64,000 bases of DNA from Pelagibacteraceae bacterium AG-325-J13 (GTDB lineage: Bacteria; Pseudomonadota; Alphaproteobacteria; Pelagibacterales; Pelagibacteraceae): assembly GCA_003282835.1 (NCBI GenBank), contig QBYL01000002.1, positions 55,001 to 119,000 of the forward strand, given 5' to 3'. The notes below the pieces were generated by a model, which saw only the letters and a list, made by a program, of their open reading frames with translations, was not told where the DNA came from and did not search any database. A program made the translations under genes and the position numbers. Below are positions 37,046 to 47,245 of this stretch, in pieces (the stretch's first letter is position 1; the number at the start of each line of letters is the position of its first letter).

Positions 37046-37686
37046 TTAAACTTCCTTATAGCAGCATCTGGTTTTAATTTTGGGTTATCCCAGATATAAC
37101 TCGATATTGCAATATAATTTGCACCGTTTTTAATTAATCTAGCGTAATTCAAGTTATCTATTCCACCAATTGCAACAATTGTTTTTTTTACATTTTTCTT
37201 TGCCCATTTTAAAATATTAATTTTTGCTTTTGATGCTTTTGGTTTCAACTTAGATTGATTGAAAGACCCAAACGCTAAGTAACTCACTCTATCCTTAACA
37301 GCTTTTTTGGCTAAAGATTTTGAGCCATGACATGTAACGCCTAGAATTTTTCTTTTAAGATTTTTTTTTGCTTCTAAAATTGAGCCATCTTTTTGACCTA
37401 AATGGCACCCATCTGCATTTACAATTTTTGCAACATCAATTTTGTCATTAATAATAAATTTGACTTTATGTTTTTGTGTAATTTTTTTAATTTTTTTTGA
37501 TATTTGAATAATTCTATATTTCTTCTCTTTTTTAAATCTTAGCTGGAAATATTTTACTTTTTTTGAGTCTAAAACACTTTCTAAATCTTGATAAAAATTC
37601 TTATAAAATTTTTTTGGAGAAATTAAGTAAATTATTTTTCTCAAAATTATTAAGCTGCTGAGTCTTTCTCCAGACTTTCTAACCAC
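37042..37686 (-). CDS. thiE: Thiamine-phosphate synthase (start codon uncertain; ORF overlaps fba)
   Basis: YFQLRFKKEKKYRIIQISKKI...FIINDKIDVAKIVNADGCHLGQKD...LGVTCHGSKSLAKKA...IVAIGGIDNLN. Confidence 0.85.
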   Translation of the reverse strand: MVRKSGERLSSLIILRKIIYLISPKKFYKNFYQDLESVLDSKKVKYFQLRFKKEKKYRIIQISKKIKKITQKHKVKFIINDKIDVAKIVNADGCHLGQKDGSILEAKKNLKRKILGVTCHGSKSLAKKAVKDRVSYLAFGSFNQSKLKPKASKAKINILKWAKKNVKKTIVAIGGIDNLNYARLIKNGANYIAISSYIWDNPKLKPDAAIRKFK

Positions 37687-38666
37687 TCTCCCTTGGAAGA
37701 TAACCCGTTCATTTTAGCCCTGTGATTGAAAGCTTTTTGAATACTTTCAATGCTATTTTGATTTTTTCCAAATTCCTTTAGAGCGCTTGCTTGTAGTCCT
37801 CTTCCGTATGAAAAAGTAATCAAAAAACTAGTATCATTTATCTTATTTATTTCATTTAAATTTTTACTGGATTCGACCTCAGTCTGTCCTCCTGACAAAA
37901 AAGCAATTCCTGGAACTTCACTAGGAACATTTTTTTTCAAACAATCTAGAGTTCGTTTTGCTATTTCTTCAGCGTCAACTTTATCTTCACATTCTGAACC
38001 TGGAATAACCATGTTTGGTTTTAAAACAGTTCCTTTCAAGTCTACGTTTTGCAGCTTCAGTTCCTTATAACATTCATTTAATACATTGGTAGTCGCTTTG
38101 TAACACTCATCAATATTATGTGATCCATCCATTAAAACTTCTGGTTCAACGATTGGTACCATCTTAGCTTCTTGCACTAGAGCTGCATATCTTGCTAAAG
38201 CATTGGCATTAGATTTTATAGATTGTGCTGATGGTAAATTTTTGTCAATTCTATAAACCGCTCTCCATTTTGTAAATCTTGCGCCAAGATCATAGTATTC
38301 TTTTAATCTTTCACGCAAACCATCTAGTCCTTCAGTTACTGTCTCATCTTTAGAACCAGCCAATAGCTTCGCACCTTTATCAACTTTGATACCAGGTATT
38401 GCACCATGTTTAGATATAAGCTCAGGAATGGTTAGCCCTAAGGTAGTTTTTTGTCTGATAGTCTCATCAAATAAAATTACACCTCCAATATATTCTGTCA
38501 TTGCACTTGAATTAAATAAAGTCTGTCTAAAATATAATCTATTTTTTTCTATATTTTCTACGTTAATGCTCTTAAATCTTTTAGCTATAGTTCCAGTGCT
38601 TTCGTCAGCTGCTAAAATGCCTTTTCCTTTAGCACACATTTTTTTTGCTATAATATTGAGATCCAT
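37650..38666 (-). CDS. fba: Fructose-bisphosphate aldolase class I
   Basis: MCAKGKGILAADESTGTIAKRFKSINVEN...FTKWRAVYRI...VEPEVLMDG...LKPNMVIPG...FLSGGQTE. Confidence 0.95.
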   Translation of the reverse strand: MDLNIIAKKMCAKGKGILAADESTGTIAKRFKSINVENIEKNRLYFRQTLFNSSAMTEYIGGVILFDETIRQKTTLGLTIPELISKHGAIPGIKVDKGAKLLAGSKDETVTEGLDGLRERLKEYYDLGARFTKWRAVYRIDKNLPSAQSIKSNANALARYAALVQEAKMVPIVEPEVLMDGSHNIDECYKATTNVLNECYKELKLQNVDLKGTVLKPNMVIPGSECEDKVDAEEIAKRTLDCLKKNVPSEVPGIAFLSGGQTEVESSKNLNEINKINDTSFLITFSYGRGLQASALKEFGKNQNSIESIQKAFNHRAKMNGLSSKGEWLESLEKDSAA

Positions 38667-38675
38667 ACTGGCTAT

Positions 38676-39869
38676 TTATTTTAAAACACTAATACCAGGC
38701 AAGTCTTTTCCTTCAAGAAATTCTAAAAAGGCTCCTCCTGCTGTTGATAAGTGTGTAAAAGAAAATTTACTATTATCTTTATTTATTGCAGATATTGTAT
38801 CACCTCCTCCAAGTATCGAAACTAGAGATTTATTATTAGTATTTTCAGAGATTTTTTTTGCAATAGCCAATGTTCCATCAGCAAAATTTATATTTTCAAA
38901 ATAACCAGCAGGACCATTCCACAATACCATGTTAGAATTATCTATAATTTGTTTTATAGTATTAATAGTATTAGGCCCTATATCTAATATGATATCGTCT
39001 TGATCAATTAAGTCTAATTTTTTAACTTTTCCAGACCCTTTCAAATCTTTCGCAACATTGGCATCTTCTGGAATATAAATTTTACATTTATATTTAAGAG
39101 CCTCAGAATAAATTTTTTTAATTGTTTCATTAGAATTCTTTTCTACAAGCGATTTACCAATTTTAAACCCTCCGTAAATTAAAAAATTGTTAGCCATAGC
39201 ACCTACTATTACAATATTGTTCACGTTCTTTATTAAATTTATGATTACATTAATTTTAGTTGAGATTTTTGAACCTCCTATTATGCATGTCACTGGCTCT
39301 TTTTTATTATGAAGAATTGAATTAATTGCAAAAATTTCTTTCTTTAAAAGTGGGCCCCCGTAACAATCCTTTATATACTTTGTAATTTTATGTATTGAAG
39401 CTTGCTTACGATGTGAACAAGAGAAGGCATCGTTAATATATATATCTCCTAGTGAAGCAAGAATTTTAGCAAAATTATCATCATTTTCACTTTCTTCTTT
39501 AAAAAACCTAATATTTTCTAACAATAAAATTTCACCACTTTTTAAATATGAGAACTTACTTTTTGTTTCTTTATTATTTATATCTCCCGTAAAAAAATAA
39601 ACATTATTTTTTAGGTGTTTTTTTAAAAATTTATAAACTGGTGTTAACGATAAAGAACTACTTCTTAGTCCTTTGGGTCTACCCAGGTGACTAATAATAA
39701 TTACTTTTGCTTTTTTTTCTAACAAATTTTTCAAAAAAGGCAAATTAATCAAAATTCTTGTTTCATCTTGAATTTCTTTTTCAAATATCGGTACGTTTAA
39801 ATCAAGTCTAAGGATAATTGTTTTGTCACAGATATTTATATTATCGGAAAAGAATTTTATATTATCCAT
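38676..39869 (-). CDS. pgk: Phosphoglycerate kinase
   Basis: IILRLDLNVPI, ISHLGRPKG, LLLENIRFFKEE, INDAFSCSHRKQASI, VLWNGPAGYFE, ILGGGDTISAI. Confidence 0.95.
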   Translation of the reverse strand: MDNIKFFSDNINICDKTIILRLDLNVPIFEKEIQDETRILINLPFLKNLLEKKAKVIIISHLGRPKGLRSSSLSLTPVYKFLKKHLKNNVYFFTGDINNKETKSKFSYLKSGEILLLENIRFFKEESENDDNFAKILASLGDIYINDAFSCSHRKQASIHKITKYIKDCYGGPLLKKEIFAINSILHNKKEPVTCIIGGSKISTKINVIINLIKNVNNIVIVGAMANNFLIYGGFKIGKSLVEKNSNETIKKIYSEALKYKCKIYIPEDANVAKDLKGSGKVKKLDLIDQDDIILDIGPNTINTIKQIIDNSNMVLWNGPAGYFENINFADGTLAIAKKISENTNNKSLVSILGGGDTISAINKDNSKFSFTHLSTAGGAFLEFLEGKDLPGISVLK

Positions 39870-39880
39870 CTATAACTTAA

Positions 39881-41863
39881 TTATTTTCTGAGCGATTGTT
39901 GAATTCTAACAACAATTTTTTCAACTGATAAACTCAGGTGATCATATATTTTTTTGTAAGGTGCACTTTCCCCGAATTTATCAATACCTAAGGCAAGACC
40001 ATCATCACCTAAATATTTTTGCCATGAAGAAACACTACCTGCTTCAATAGTGACCTTTAATGAATCTCTATCTAAGATATCTTTTTTATAATCTTCTGAT
40101 TGTTTTTCAAAAAGTTCTTGGCAGGGCATAGACACAACTTTTGACTCAATATCAATTTCCTTCAGCTTTTTCTGAACATCTAAGGCAAGCTCAACTTCTG
40201 AGCCAGATGCTATTAAAGTAACTTTATTATCATGAGAAGTTATGTTCACTATATATGCTCCTTTTTCACATTTATTTTCTTCAGATAAAGCAGGGTTTAT
40301 GTAAGGTAATTTTTGTCTAGATAAAGCTATAGCACTAGGGGTATTTTTACTTTTCAACGCTATTTCCCAACACTCCAAAGTTTCATTAATATCAGCTGGA
40401 CGAAAAACATTAAGGTTAGGTATAGCTCTCAAACCAGACAATTGCTCAATAGGTTGATGAGTGGGACCGTCTTCACCTAGACCAATAGAATCATGAGAAA
40501 AAATATAAATTACTTTTAAACCCATTAATGCTGAAAGTCTTATTGATGGCCTACAGTAATCAGAAAAAATCAAAAAAGTTCCGCCATAAGGAATTAAACC
40601 ACCATACAAAGCTAACCCGTTCATTACAGCAGCCATCCCGTGTTCTCTAACACCAAAATGAATATAATTTCCGTCAAAATTTTTTGAATTAATTATTTTT
40701 GAGTTTTGAGTTTTTGTATTATTTGATCCACTAAGATCTGCGGAACCACCTATTAATTGAGGTAAAATGTTTGTAATATTTTCTATAGCAATCGATGAAC
40801 ACTGTCTTGTTGCTAAACTTGGTTTAGTATCAAAATATTTAATTTTTTCTTTTCTTATTAAATCCTCAAGATCTCCTAAGTCTGAACCAATGTATGTCTG
40901 ATTTAACTTTAATTTTAAATTATTGTTTTTTTTATTAAATTTTTCTTTCCAGTTTTCTTCTAACTTTGCACCTTTTTGACCAATTTCTCTCCAAGTGTTA
41001 AGAATATTTTTAGGTATTTCAAAAGGTTTAAAATTCCATTTTAACTTTTTTCTAACTAAAGAAATCTCTTCTTCTCCAAGAGGAGATCCATGAGAAGATG
41101 CTTTTCCAGATTTATTTGGTGACCCAAACCCAATGACAGTTTTACATGAAATTAAAGTGGGTTTGTTAGCTTTTGATGCTTTACTGATAGCTTTAGATAT
41201 TTGTTTTTCATTATGTCCATTAATTTCTAAAAAATTCCAACCATAACTTTCAAATCTTTTTTTATAATTATCAGAGACGCTTAATGAAGTCGATCCGTCA
41301 ATAGAGATTTTGTTATTATCAAAAAAAACTATAAGATTTTTAAGTTTTAGGTGACCAGCTAAACTCATTGCTTCATGACTTATACCTTCCATTAAGTCTC
41401 CATCACTTGCAATAACATAAGTTTTATTATTAATTATATCTGAACCCATTTTTTTTCTTAAAATTTCCTCAGCTATAGCCATTCCTACAGAATTACCAAG
41501 GCCTTGACCAAGTGGTCCCGTGGTAGTTTCAATGCCTGAATTTTTTTTGTATTCAGGATGACCTGCGCAAATGGAATTTAATTGTCTAAAATTTTTTATA
41601 TCCTCAATTGAAACACTTTTATAGCCAGTAAGATATAACAGTGAATACAAAAGCATAGATCCGTGTCCAGCAGAAAGTATAAATCTATCCCTATTGATCC
41701 ATTCGGGATTACTTGGATTAAACCTCAGGTGGTATTTAAATAGTACTGTTGCAACATCTGACATCCCCATTGGCATACCAGGATGTCCTGAATTTGCCTT
41801 CTGGACAGCGTCAATTGATAAAAATCTTATAGCGTTTGAAAGTTGATTAAATTTTACGTTCAC
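39881..41863 (-). CDS. tkt: Transketolase
   Basis: QKANSGHPGMPMGMSDVATVLF, RDRFILSAGHGSMLLYSLLYLTGY, SDGDLMEGISHEAMSLAGH, GLGEDGPTHQPIEQL. Confidence 0.96.
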   Translation of the reverse strand: MNVKFNQLSNAIRFLSIDAVQKANSGHPGMPMGMSDVATVLFKYHLRFNPSNPEWINRDRFILSAGHGSMLLYSLLYLTGYKSVSIEDIKNFRQLNSICAGHPEYKKNSGIETTTGPLGQGLGNSVGMAIAEEILRKKMGSDIINNKTYVIASDGDLMEGISHEAMSLAGHLKLKNLIVFFDNNKISIDGSTSLSVSDNYKKRFESYGWNFLEINGHNEKQISKAISKASKANKPTLISCKTVIGFGSPNKSGKASSHGSPLGEEEISLVRKKLKWNFKPFEIPKNILNTWREIGQKGAKLEENWKEKFNKKNNNLKLKLNQTYIGSDLGDLEDLIRKEKIKYFDTKPSLATRQCSSIAIENITNILPQLIGGSADLSGSNNTKTQNSKIINSKNFDGNYIHFGVREHGMAAVMNGLALYGGLIPYGGTFLIFSDYCRPSIRLSALMGLKVIYIFSHDSIGLGEDGPTHQPIEQLSGLRAIPNLNVFRPADINETLECWEIALKSKNTPSAIALSRQKLPYINPALSEENKCEKGAYIVNITSHDNKVTLIASGSEVELALDVQKKLKEIDIESKVVSMPCQELFEKQSEDYKKDILDRDSLKVTIEAGSVSSWQKYLGDDGLALGIDKFGESAPYKKIYDHLSLSVEKIVVRIQQSLRK

Positions 41864-41925
41864 AATTAAATTACCTATATAGACTTAAACTAAGTATATC
41901 AATATTATGATATAAAATAAATAAA

Positions 41926-42249
41926 ATGAACAATTTAAAAAAAAAGGAAAAAAATTTAAACGACTTAATTGATAAGTTAGATGTTTTGACTACGACTTAT
42001 TCACAGTCTACTTATGAAACAGAAAAAATTAAGACTGAAAAAAACGAGGTTCTTAGACAAAAATCAGAAATTGAAAAAAAAAATCAAGAACTTGTTAGAG
42101 AACATAAATTTTTAAGGGATAAGTTAATTAAACTGCAAAACGAGGTTAACGCAAGATCGGACTTAGAAGATAAATTTAATCAAGATATAGAGGAGCTAAG
42201 TCAAGAAACTAGGGATTTAGTAATCGAAATAGATAAATGGCAAACGTAA
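41926..42249 (+). CDS. Small coiled-coil protein (DUF4164-like)
   Basis: Heptad-rich 107 aa; overlaps zapA start by 13 nt. Confidence 0.6.
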   Translation: MNNLKKKEKNLNDLIDKLDVLTTTYSQSTYETEKIKTEKNEVLRQKSEIEKKNQELVREHKFLRDKLIKLQNEVNARSDLEDKFNQDIEELSQETRDLVIEIDKWQT

Positions 42250-42683
42250 ATATTAAATTTAACAATAAAGATTATCTTTTGTCGTGTGACGATGGCCAAG
42301 AAGAGTCTCTAAAAAATTTAACAAAATATTTAGATAAAAAATACTCTGAGTTGAAAGATAAGCTAGGTAATATAGGCGAAAATAAACTTTTGTTAATAAC
42401 AACAATACATTTAATAGATGAGTACTTTGATTTAAAAAAAAGGGTCACTGATCAAAAGTTAAGATTAGATAACTTATCAAGCAAATTTCAAGAAATGAGA
42501 GAATTAGCTATAAGATACAAAGACTTAAAAGATAAGGAAATACAAATATTAAATGACGAAATTAATAAATTCAAGGTTACTATTGAGGAAAGCAATTCTT
42601 TGTATGAGTCCATGCTAGATAGAACTACAAAGTCACTGGAAAAAATACTTTTAAATACTGAATCAATTTCAAAAATTCAGTGA
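42237..42683 (+). CDS. zapA: Cell division protein ZapA
   Basis: ANVNIKFNNKDYLLSCDDGQEESLKNLTKYLDKKYSELKDKLGNIGENKLLLITTIHLIDE. Confidence 0.87.
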   Translation: MANVNIKFNNKDYLLSCDDGQEESLKNLTKYLDKKYSELKDKLGNIGENKLLLITTIHLIDEYFDLKKRVTDQKLRLDNLSSKFQEMRELAIRYKDLKDKEIQILNDEINKFKVTIEESNSLYESMLDRTTKSLEKILLNTESISKIQ

Positions 42684-43232
42684 ATGAAAAAAGATCAATT
42701 AAGAAAAAAATTTTACAGAATTAGAAAAAATCAATATTTTGATATAACTTCAAAGTTTTTCATTCCCTTGATAAAGTTCATAAAAAAAAAGTTTAAAAAT
42801 AAAATTAATCTTTCAATATATTACCCAATGTCTTATGAGGTAAACACGCTCAAATTATTAGAATTAAATACGAAAGATAAAATTAGACTTTTTCTACCTG
42901 TAATAAAAGCAAACAATTCAATGTATTTTCACAATTGGCAAAAAGATGACTTACTTCAAATTAATAAATTAGGTATTTTAGAACCAATGATTTTAAATTC
43001 ACATAAAGTCCCTGATGTTATGTTAATTCCTATGCTAGCATTTGATAGAGATAAAAACAGATTAGGTTACGGTGGGGGATTTTACGATAGATATTTGAAT
43101 AAATTTTTGAAAAAAAATAAAAACATAATTACAGTTGGCATTGCCTTTTCATTTCAAAATTATCACAAAATTCCAGTATCAGATGAAGATGTAAAATTGG
43201 ACTATATATTAACTGAGCGAGGATATATTTAA
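42684..43232 (+). CDS. 5-formyltetrahydrofolate cyclo-ligase
   Basis: VMLIPMLAFDRDKNRLGYGGGFYDRYLNKF; NLSIYYPMSYEVNTLKL. Confidence 0.9.
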   Translation: MKKDQLRKKFYRIRKNQYFDITSKFFIPLIKFIKKKFKNKINLSIYYPMSYEVNTLKLLELNTKDKIRLFLPVIKANNSMYFHNWQKDDLLQINKLGILEPMILNSHKVPDVMLIPMLAFDRDKNRLGYGGGFYDRYLNKFLKKNKNIITVGIAFSFQNYHKIPVSDEDVKLDYILTERGYI

Positions 43233-44038
43233 TGAAAATATTGATTTTAGGAGATGTAATGGGAAGGTCTGGTAGAATGGCTGTCAAAAAAAATTTAAAC
43301 AAAATAATTAAAGAAAACAATATTGATTTTACTGTTCTAAACGGAGAAAATTCAGCCGATGATGGCAAAGGAATTACAAATTTAATTGCTGAAGAATTTT
43401 TTCAAGAAGGTGTTGATGTTATAACTTCTGGTAATCATATTTGGGACAAAAAAGAAACTACAGATTATATTGAAAAAGAAAAAAGATTGTTACGTCCTGC
43501 TAACTTGGTAGAAGGCTCACCAGGTAAAGGATATGGAATTTTTTTGACAAAAGACAATCAATTTAAAGTCGGTGTGATTAATTTAATGGGAAATGTTTTT
43601 ATGAAAAAAACTGAAGATGTTTTTAAGAAGGCACAAAAAATTAAGGAACAAATGAAATTAAAAAAAAATGTTGATTTTATAATTGTAGATTTTCATGGAG
43701 AAATTACGAGTGAAAAAATGGCAATGGGACATTTTTTTGACGGTTCATCCACGGCTGTTTTTGGAACTCATACCCACGTTCCCACCGCAGATACAAGAAT
43801 TTTAGAAAAAGGAACGGCCTACCAGACTGACTTAGGAATGTGTGGCGACTATAATTCTGTGATTGGCATGAACAAAGAAAATTCACTAAGACGATTTCTT
43901 AAAGATAAAACTGCAACTCAACATTTTCCATCTGATGGAGATGCGACGCTATCAGGGATTATAATTCATGCAGATCAAGAAACAGGTTTGGCAAAAAATG
44001 TTACGAGGTTAATTAAAGGTGGAAGCTTAAAAAATTAG
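43232..44038 (+). CDS. ymdB: YmdB-family metallophosphoesterase
   Basis: MKILILGDVMGRSGRMAV, NGENSADDGKGIT, DVITSGNHIWDKKE, DFHGEITSEKMAMGHFFDGSSTAVFGTHTHVPTAD. Confidence 0.93.
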   Translation: MKILILGDVMGRSGRMAVKKNLNKIIKENNIDFTVLNGENSADDGKGITNLIAEEFFQEGVDVITSGNHIWDKKETTDYIEKEKRLLRPANLVEGSPGKGYGIFLTKDNQFKVGVINLMGNVFMKKTEDVFKKAQKIKEQMKLKKNVDFIIVDFHGEITSEKMAMGHFFDGSSTAVFGTHTHVPTADTRILEKGTAYQTDLGMCGDYNSVIGMNKENSLRRFLKDKTATQHFPSDGDATLSGIIIHADQETGLAKNVTRLIKGGSLKN

Positions 44039-44040
44039 AT

Positions 44041-44772
44041 ATGGCAGGTCATTCTCACTGGGCTGGAATAAAACATAAAAAAGGTCGTGCTGATAAAGAA
44101 AGATCAAAAATATTTTCAAAACTATCAAGGGAAATAACCGTAGCAGCAAAACTAGGAGACAAAGATCCTGACATGAATCCTAGATTGAGAACAGCAATAC
44201 AAGCCGCAAAACAGGCAAACATGCCCAAAGATAACATTTTAAGAGCTATTAATAAGTCAGAATTGAGTGATGAAAAAAATTATGAGAATTTAAGATATGA
44301 GGGATTTGGGCCTTATAATGTTGCTCTTATTATTGAAACTTTAACTGATAACAAAAATAGATCTGCCTCAAGTATTAGAACCGTTTTACAAAAAAATGGG
44401 GGCAGACTTGGTGAAACAGGATCAACATCACATCTGTTTAATGAGCACGGCATAATACATGTTAACAAAAAAAATATGAATGAAGACCAAATATTTGAAA
44501 TTGCAACTAATTCTGGAGCATTAGACTGTTTAAGTTTTGATAGTTACCACGAGATTATTGCAAAAAAAGAGGATTTTTATAAAATTAAAAGTAAAGTTGA
44601 AAACAAAATAGTTGATTTAATGTACTCAGGTATAGAATGGAGGCCTTCAATTTTTTTAAATTTAGAGGGTGAAAAGAAAGAAAAAATTTTTGAATTATTG
44701 AATTTATTAGATGAATTAGAAGATGTGCAAAAAGTTTATGCTAATATTAACTTAGAAAAAAATAACATATGA
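44041..44772 (+). CDS. yebC: YebC/PmpR-family transcriptional/translational regulator
   Basis: MAGHSHWAGIKHKKGRADKERSKIFSKLSREITVAAKLGDKDPDMNPRLRTAI. Confidence 0.95.
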   Translation: MAGHSHWAGIKHKKGRADKERSKIFSKLSREITVAAKLGDKDPDMNPRLRTAIQAAKQANMPKDNILRAINKSELSDEKNYENLRYEGFGPYNVALIIETLTDNKNRSASSIRTVLQKNGGRLGETGSTSHLFNEHGIIHVNKKNMNEDQIFEIATNSGALDCLSFDSYHEIIAKKEDFYKIKSKVENKIVDLMYSGIEWRPSIFLNLEGEKKEKIFELLNLLDELEDVQKVYANINLEKNNI

Positions 44773-45257
44773 AAATCATAGGAATTGATCCAGGATTGAG
44801 TGGAGCAATAGCTGTACTTAAGAATAATAAGGTACTGAATATAATGGATATGCCTGTTATGTCCGAAGGAAAAAAAAATAAAAGACAATTAAATAGCGCA
44901 TTACTTGTAAGATTAATTAAAGAAAACATAATTGAAGGCGAAGAAGTCTCAGTAGTTGTTGAACAGGTAAATGCAATGCCTGGGCAAGGAGTAACAAGTA
45001 TGTTCAATTTTGGTCAAACTTTTGGAGCTATTAAAGGGATTTGTGCAGCTTTAGAGCTTCCAATATTCTTTGTTAGGCCATCTAAATGGAAAAAACATTT
45101 TGAATTAATCAACTCATCTAAAGACTCTAGCAGAACAAAAGCAATCGAAATGTACCCTACATTATCAAAAGAGTTGGGTAAAAAAAAAGACGTAAATAAA
45201 TCAGATGCCATCTTGATAGCTAGATTTTACAGCGAGACTAGATTGTTAGATAAATAA
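44769..45257 (+). CDS. RuvC-like Holliday-junction resolvase, phage-type variant
   Basis: MKIIGIDPGLSGAIAVL...VVVEQVNAMPGQGVTSMFNFGQTFGAIKGICAALELPIFFVRPSKWKKHF...VNKSDAILIARF: RuvC fold acidic motifs but phage/A22-like body. Confidence 0.75.
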   Translation: MKIIGIDPGLSGAIAVLKNNKVLNIMDMPVMSEGKKNKRQLNSALLVRLIKENIIEGEEVSVVVEQVNAMPGQGVTSMFNFGQTFGAIKGICAALELPIFFVRPSKWKKHFELINSSKDSSRTKAIEMYPTLSKELGKKKDVNKSDAILIARFYSETRLLDK

Positions 45258-45334
45258 GGTAAATATAAATAATTTGATCATATTAACTAGAAAAGCGCCA
45301 AATTCATGACACATTCTAAAAGTAATCAACCATA

Positions 45335-46015
45335 ATGGAACAAGAAATTGCAACTCAAGTTGTTGGACTAGGCGGTAGTTCAGATTTTTCTCTATGGAAA
45401 CTTTTTTTAAGAGCAGATTTTGTTGTAAAATTTGTAATAATTCTTCTTATTGCAAGCTCAATTTTTTCTTGGGCGTTAATTTTTGATAAATTCAAACTAT
45501 TTAAAAGTATTAATGCATCAACAGAGGACTTTGAAAAAAAGTTTTGGAAAGCTAAGTCAGCAGAAAATTTTAACAATAATCTGCCTGCAAATTCTAAAGA
45601 TCCCGCAACGATAATTTTTAAAACTGCGATGACCGAGTTAATGAAAACTAAAAGACAATCATCTGCTGTTCAAGCCGCAAGAGTTGAAAGAATATTAGAA
45701 ATAGCAACTGATACAGAAATTAAAAAAATTGAAAAAAATTTTACTTTTTTAGCAACTATTGGTTCTACCGCTCCATTTATTGGTTTGTTCGGTACAGTAT
45801 GGGGAATAATGAATTCTTTCCAATCAATTGCAATTTCAAGAAATACAAGTTTGGCGATCGTTGCACCTGGAATTGCAGAAGCACTATTTGCAACAGCTTT
45901 AGGGTTATTAGCAGCCATTCCAGCTGTTGTCGCATATAATAAGTTTAATAGTGACTCAAAAAGATATATTTCTAAAATTGACAATTTTTCAAAAAGATTT
46001 TTATCAATAATTTAA
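45335..46015 (+). CDS. tolQ: TolQ
   Basis: FLATIGSTAPFIGLFGTVWGIMNSFQSIAISRNTSLAIVAPGIAEALFATALGLLAAIPAVVAYN. Confidence 0.95.
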   Translation: MEQEIATQVVGLGGSSDFSLWKLFLRADFVVKFVIILLIASSIFSWALIFDKFKLFKSINASTEDFEKKFWKAKSAENFNNNLPANSKDPATIIFKTAMTELMKTKRQSSAVQAARVERILEIATDTEIKKIEKNFTFLATIGSTAPFIGLFGTVWGIMNSFQSIAISRNTSLAIVAPGIAEALFATALGLLAAIPAVVAYNKFNSDSKRYISKIDNFSKRFLSII

Positions 46016-46016
46016 A

Positions 46017-46430
46017 ATGGCTTTCAAATTTAATCGCTCTAGAAACGAACCAATGAGTGAAATTAATGTAACTCCATTTGTTGATGTAATGTTAGTTTTG
46101 TTGATTATATTTATGGTGACAGCTCCTTTATTAACTGTAGGAGTTCAAGTTGATTTACCTGAGTCAGCAGCAGACTCCTTACCAGATGATCAAGAGCCAT
46201 TAACTATATCAATTAATTCTAAAGGTGAAATTTATATACAAGAAATTAAAGTTGGTTATGAAAAAATTATTCCAAAACTATTAGCCATTGCAAAAAATAG
46301 AACTGATACAAGAATTTATGTTAGAGGAGATAAAACAATTAATTATGGAAGAGTTCTAGAAGTTATGGGTACATTATCTGGTGCTGGATTTTCTAAAGTA
46401 GCACTTATTTCTGAACCTTACAAAAATTAG
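46017..46430 (+). CDS. tolR: TolR (ExbD family)
   Basis: MSEINVTPFVDVMLVLLIIFMVTAPLLTVGVQVDLPES. Confidence 0.95.
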   Translation: MAFKFNRSRNEPMSEINVTPFVDVMLVLLIIFMVTAPLLTVGVQVDLPESAADSLPDDQEPLTISINSKGEIYIQEIKVGYEKIIPKLLAIAKNRTDTRIYVRGDKTINYGRVLEVMGTLSGAGFSKVALISEPYKN

Positions 46431-46437
46431 ATGAAAA

Positions 46438-47244
46438 ATGACAAAAAGTTTAATTTATTCTATTATATTTCACTCTCTCATGATCTTGCTGACTGTGTTG
46501 AGTCTTCCTTTTATGACTAGAGAGCCAATTGATTTGCCTCCAATAGTTTCAGTCGAGTTAATCCAAATCTCTGATAAAACTAATATACCTTTTGCTCCAA
46601 AAGCGAGAAAAATTATTGAGGAGACTAAAAAAAAGGAGGAGAGAGTAGTTTCTGAACAAGCTCCACCCGCAGCTAAAGCAAAGGAAAAACCTGATAGAAT
46701 ACCTTTACCTGACGATAAAAAAGAGAAAAAACAAATTGTTAAAAAAAAACAAAATCCCGAAGAAGTAATCCCACAAATAAGACAATCATCAGAGTTTGAA
46801 AAAAAAGAGATAATTGACACTAATCAGATAGCAGCTTTGATTGATAAAGCTAAAGAGGTAGAGGCAGTAAAAAAAAATAAAACTGATAAATTAACTCAAA
46901 GTAGTGTAAAAAATTCTTTTGCTAGTGGCTTAACATTATCTCAAGAAGATGCCTTAAAAGCACAGATCTTTGGTTGCTGGAGTGTTCCTTTAGGTTTACC
47001 TTTTGACGATGATTTGTTAGTAAGAATTAAATTGAAATTAAAAAAAGATGGCACGATCATGAAATCTGAAATATTAGATCACCAAAGAATGAATAAACCA
47101 GGACAAAAGTTTTATAAAGTTTTAGCAGAGAGTGCTTTAAGGGCAGTAAGGTTATGCCAACCGCTAAAAGTTCCACCGACAGGATATGAAAAATGGAAAG
47201 ACCTACAATTAAATTTCAACCCTACAGAAATGCTCAAGGGATAG
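46438..47244 (+). CDS. tolA: TolA-like protein
   Basis: N-terminal TM, K/E/P-rich middle, C-terminal TonB/TolA-like domain; between tolR and tolB. Confidence 0.85.
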   Translation: MTKSLIYSIIFHSLMILLTVLSLPFMTREPIDLPPIVSVELIQISDKTNIPFAPKARKIIEETKKKEERVVSEQAPPAAKAKEKPDRIPLPDDKKEKKQIVKKKQNPEEVIPQIRQSSEFEKKEIIDTNQIAALIDKAKEVEAVKKNKTDKLTQSSVKNSFASGLTLSQEDALKAQIFGCWSVPLGLPFDDDLLVRIKLKLKKDGTIMKSEILDHQRMNKPGQKFYKVLAESALRAVRLCQPLKVPPTGYEKWKDLQLNFNPTEMLKG

Positions 47245-47245
47245 T

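Noticed and set aside
38386-38904. 172-aa plus-strand ORF across fba/pgk junction
   Set aside because: Antisense to two confident genes, no domain.
42660-42700. 6S RNA (ssrS) expected next to zapA/5-FCL gene in many bacteria
   Set aside because: zapA ends at 42683 and the next CDS begins at 42684; no space for an RNA here.
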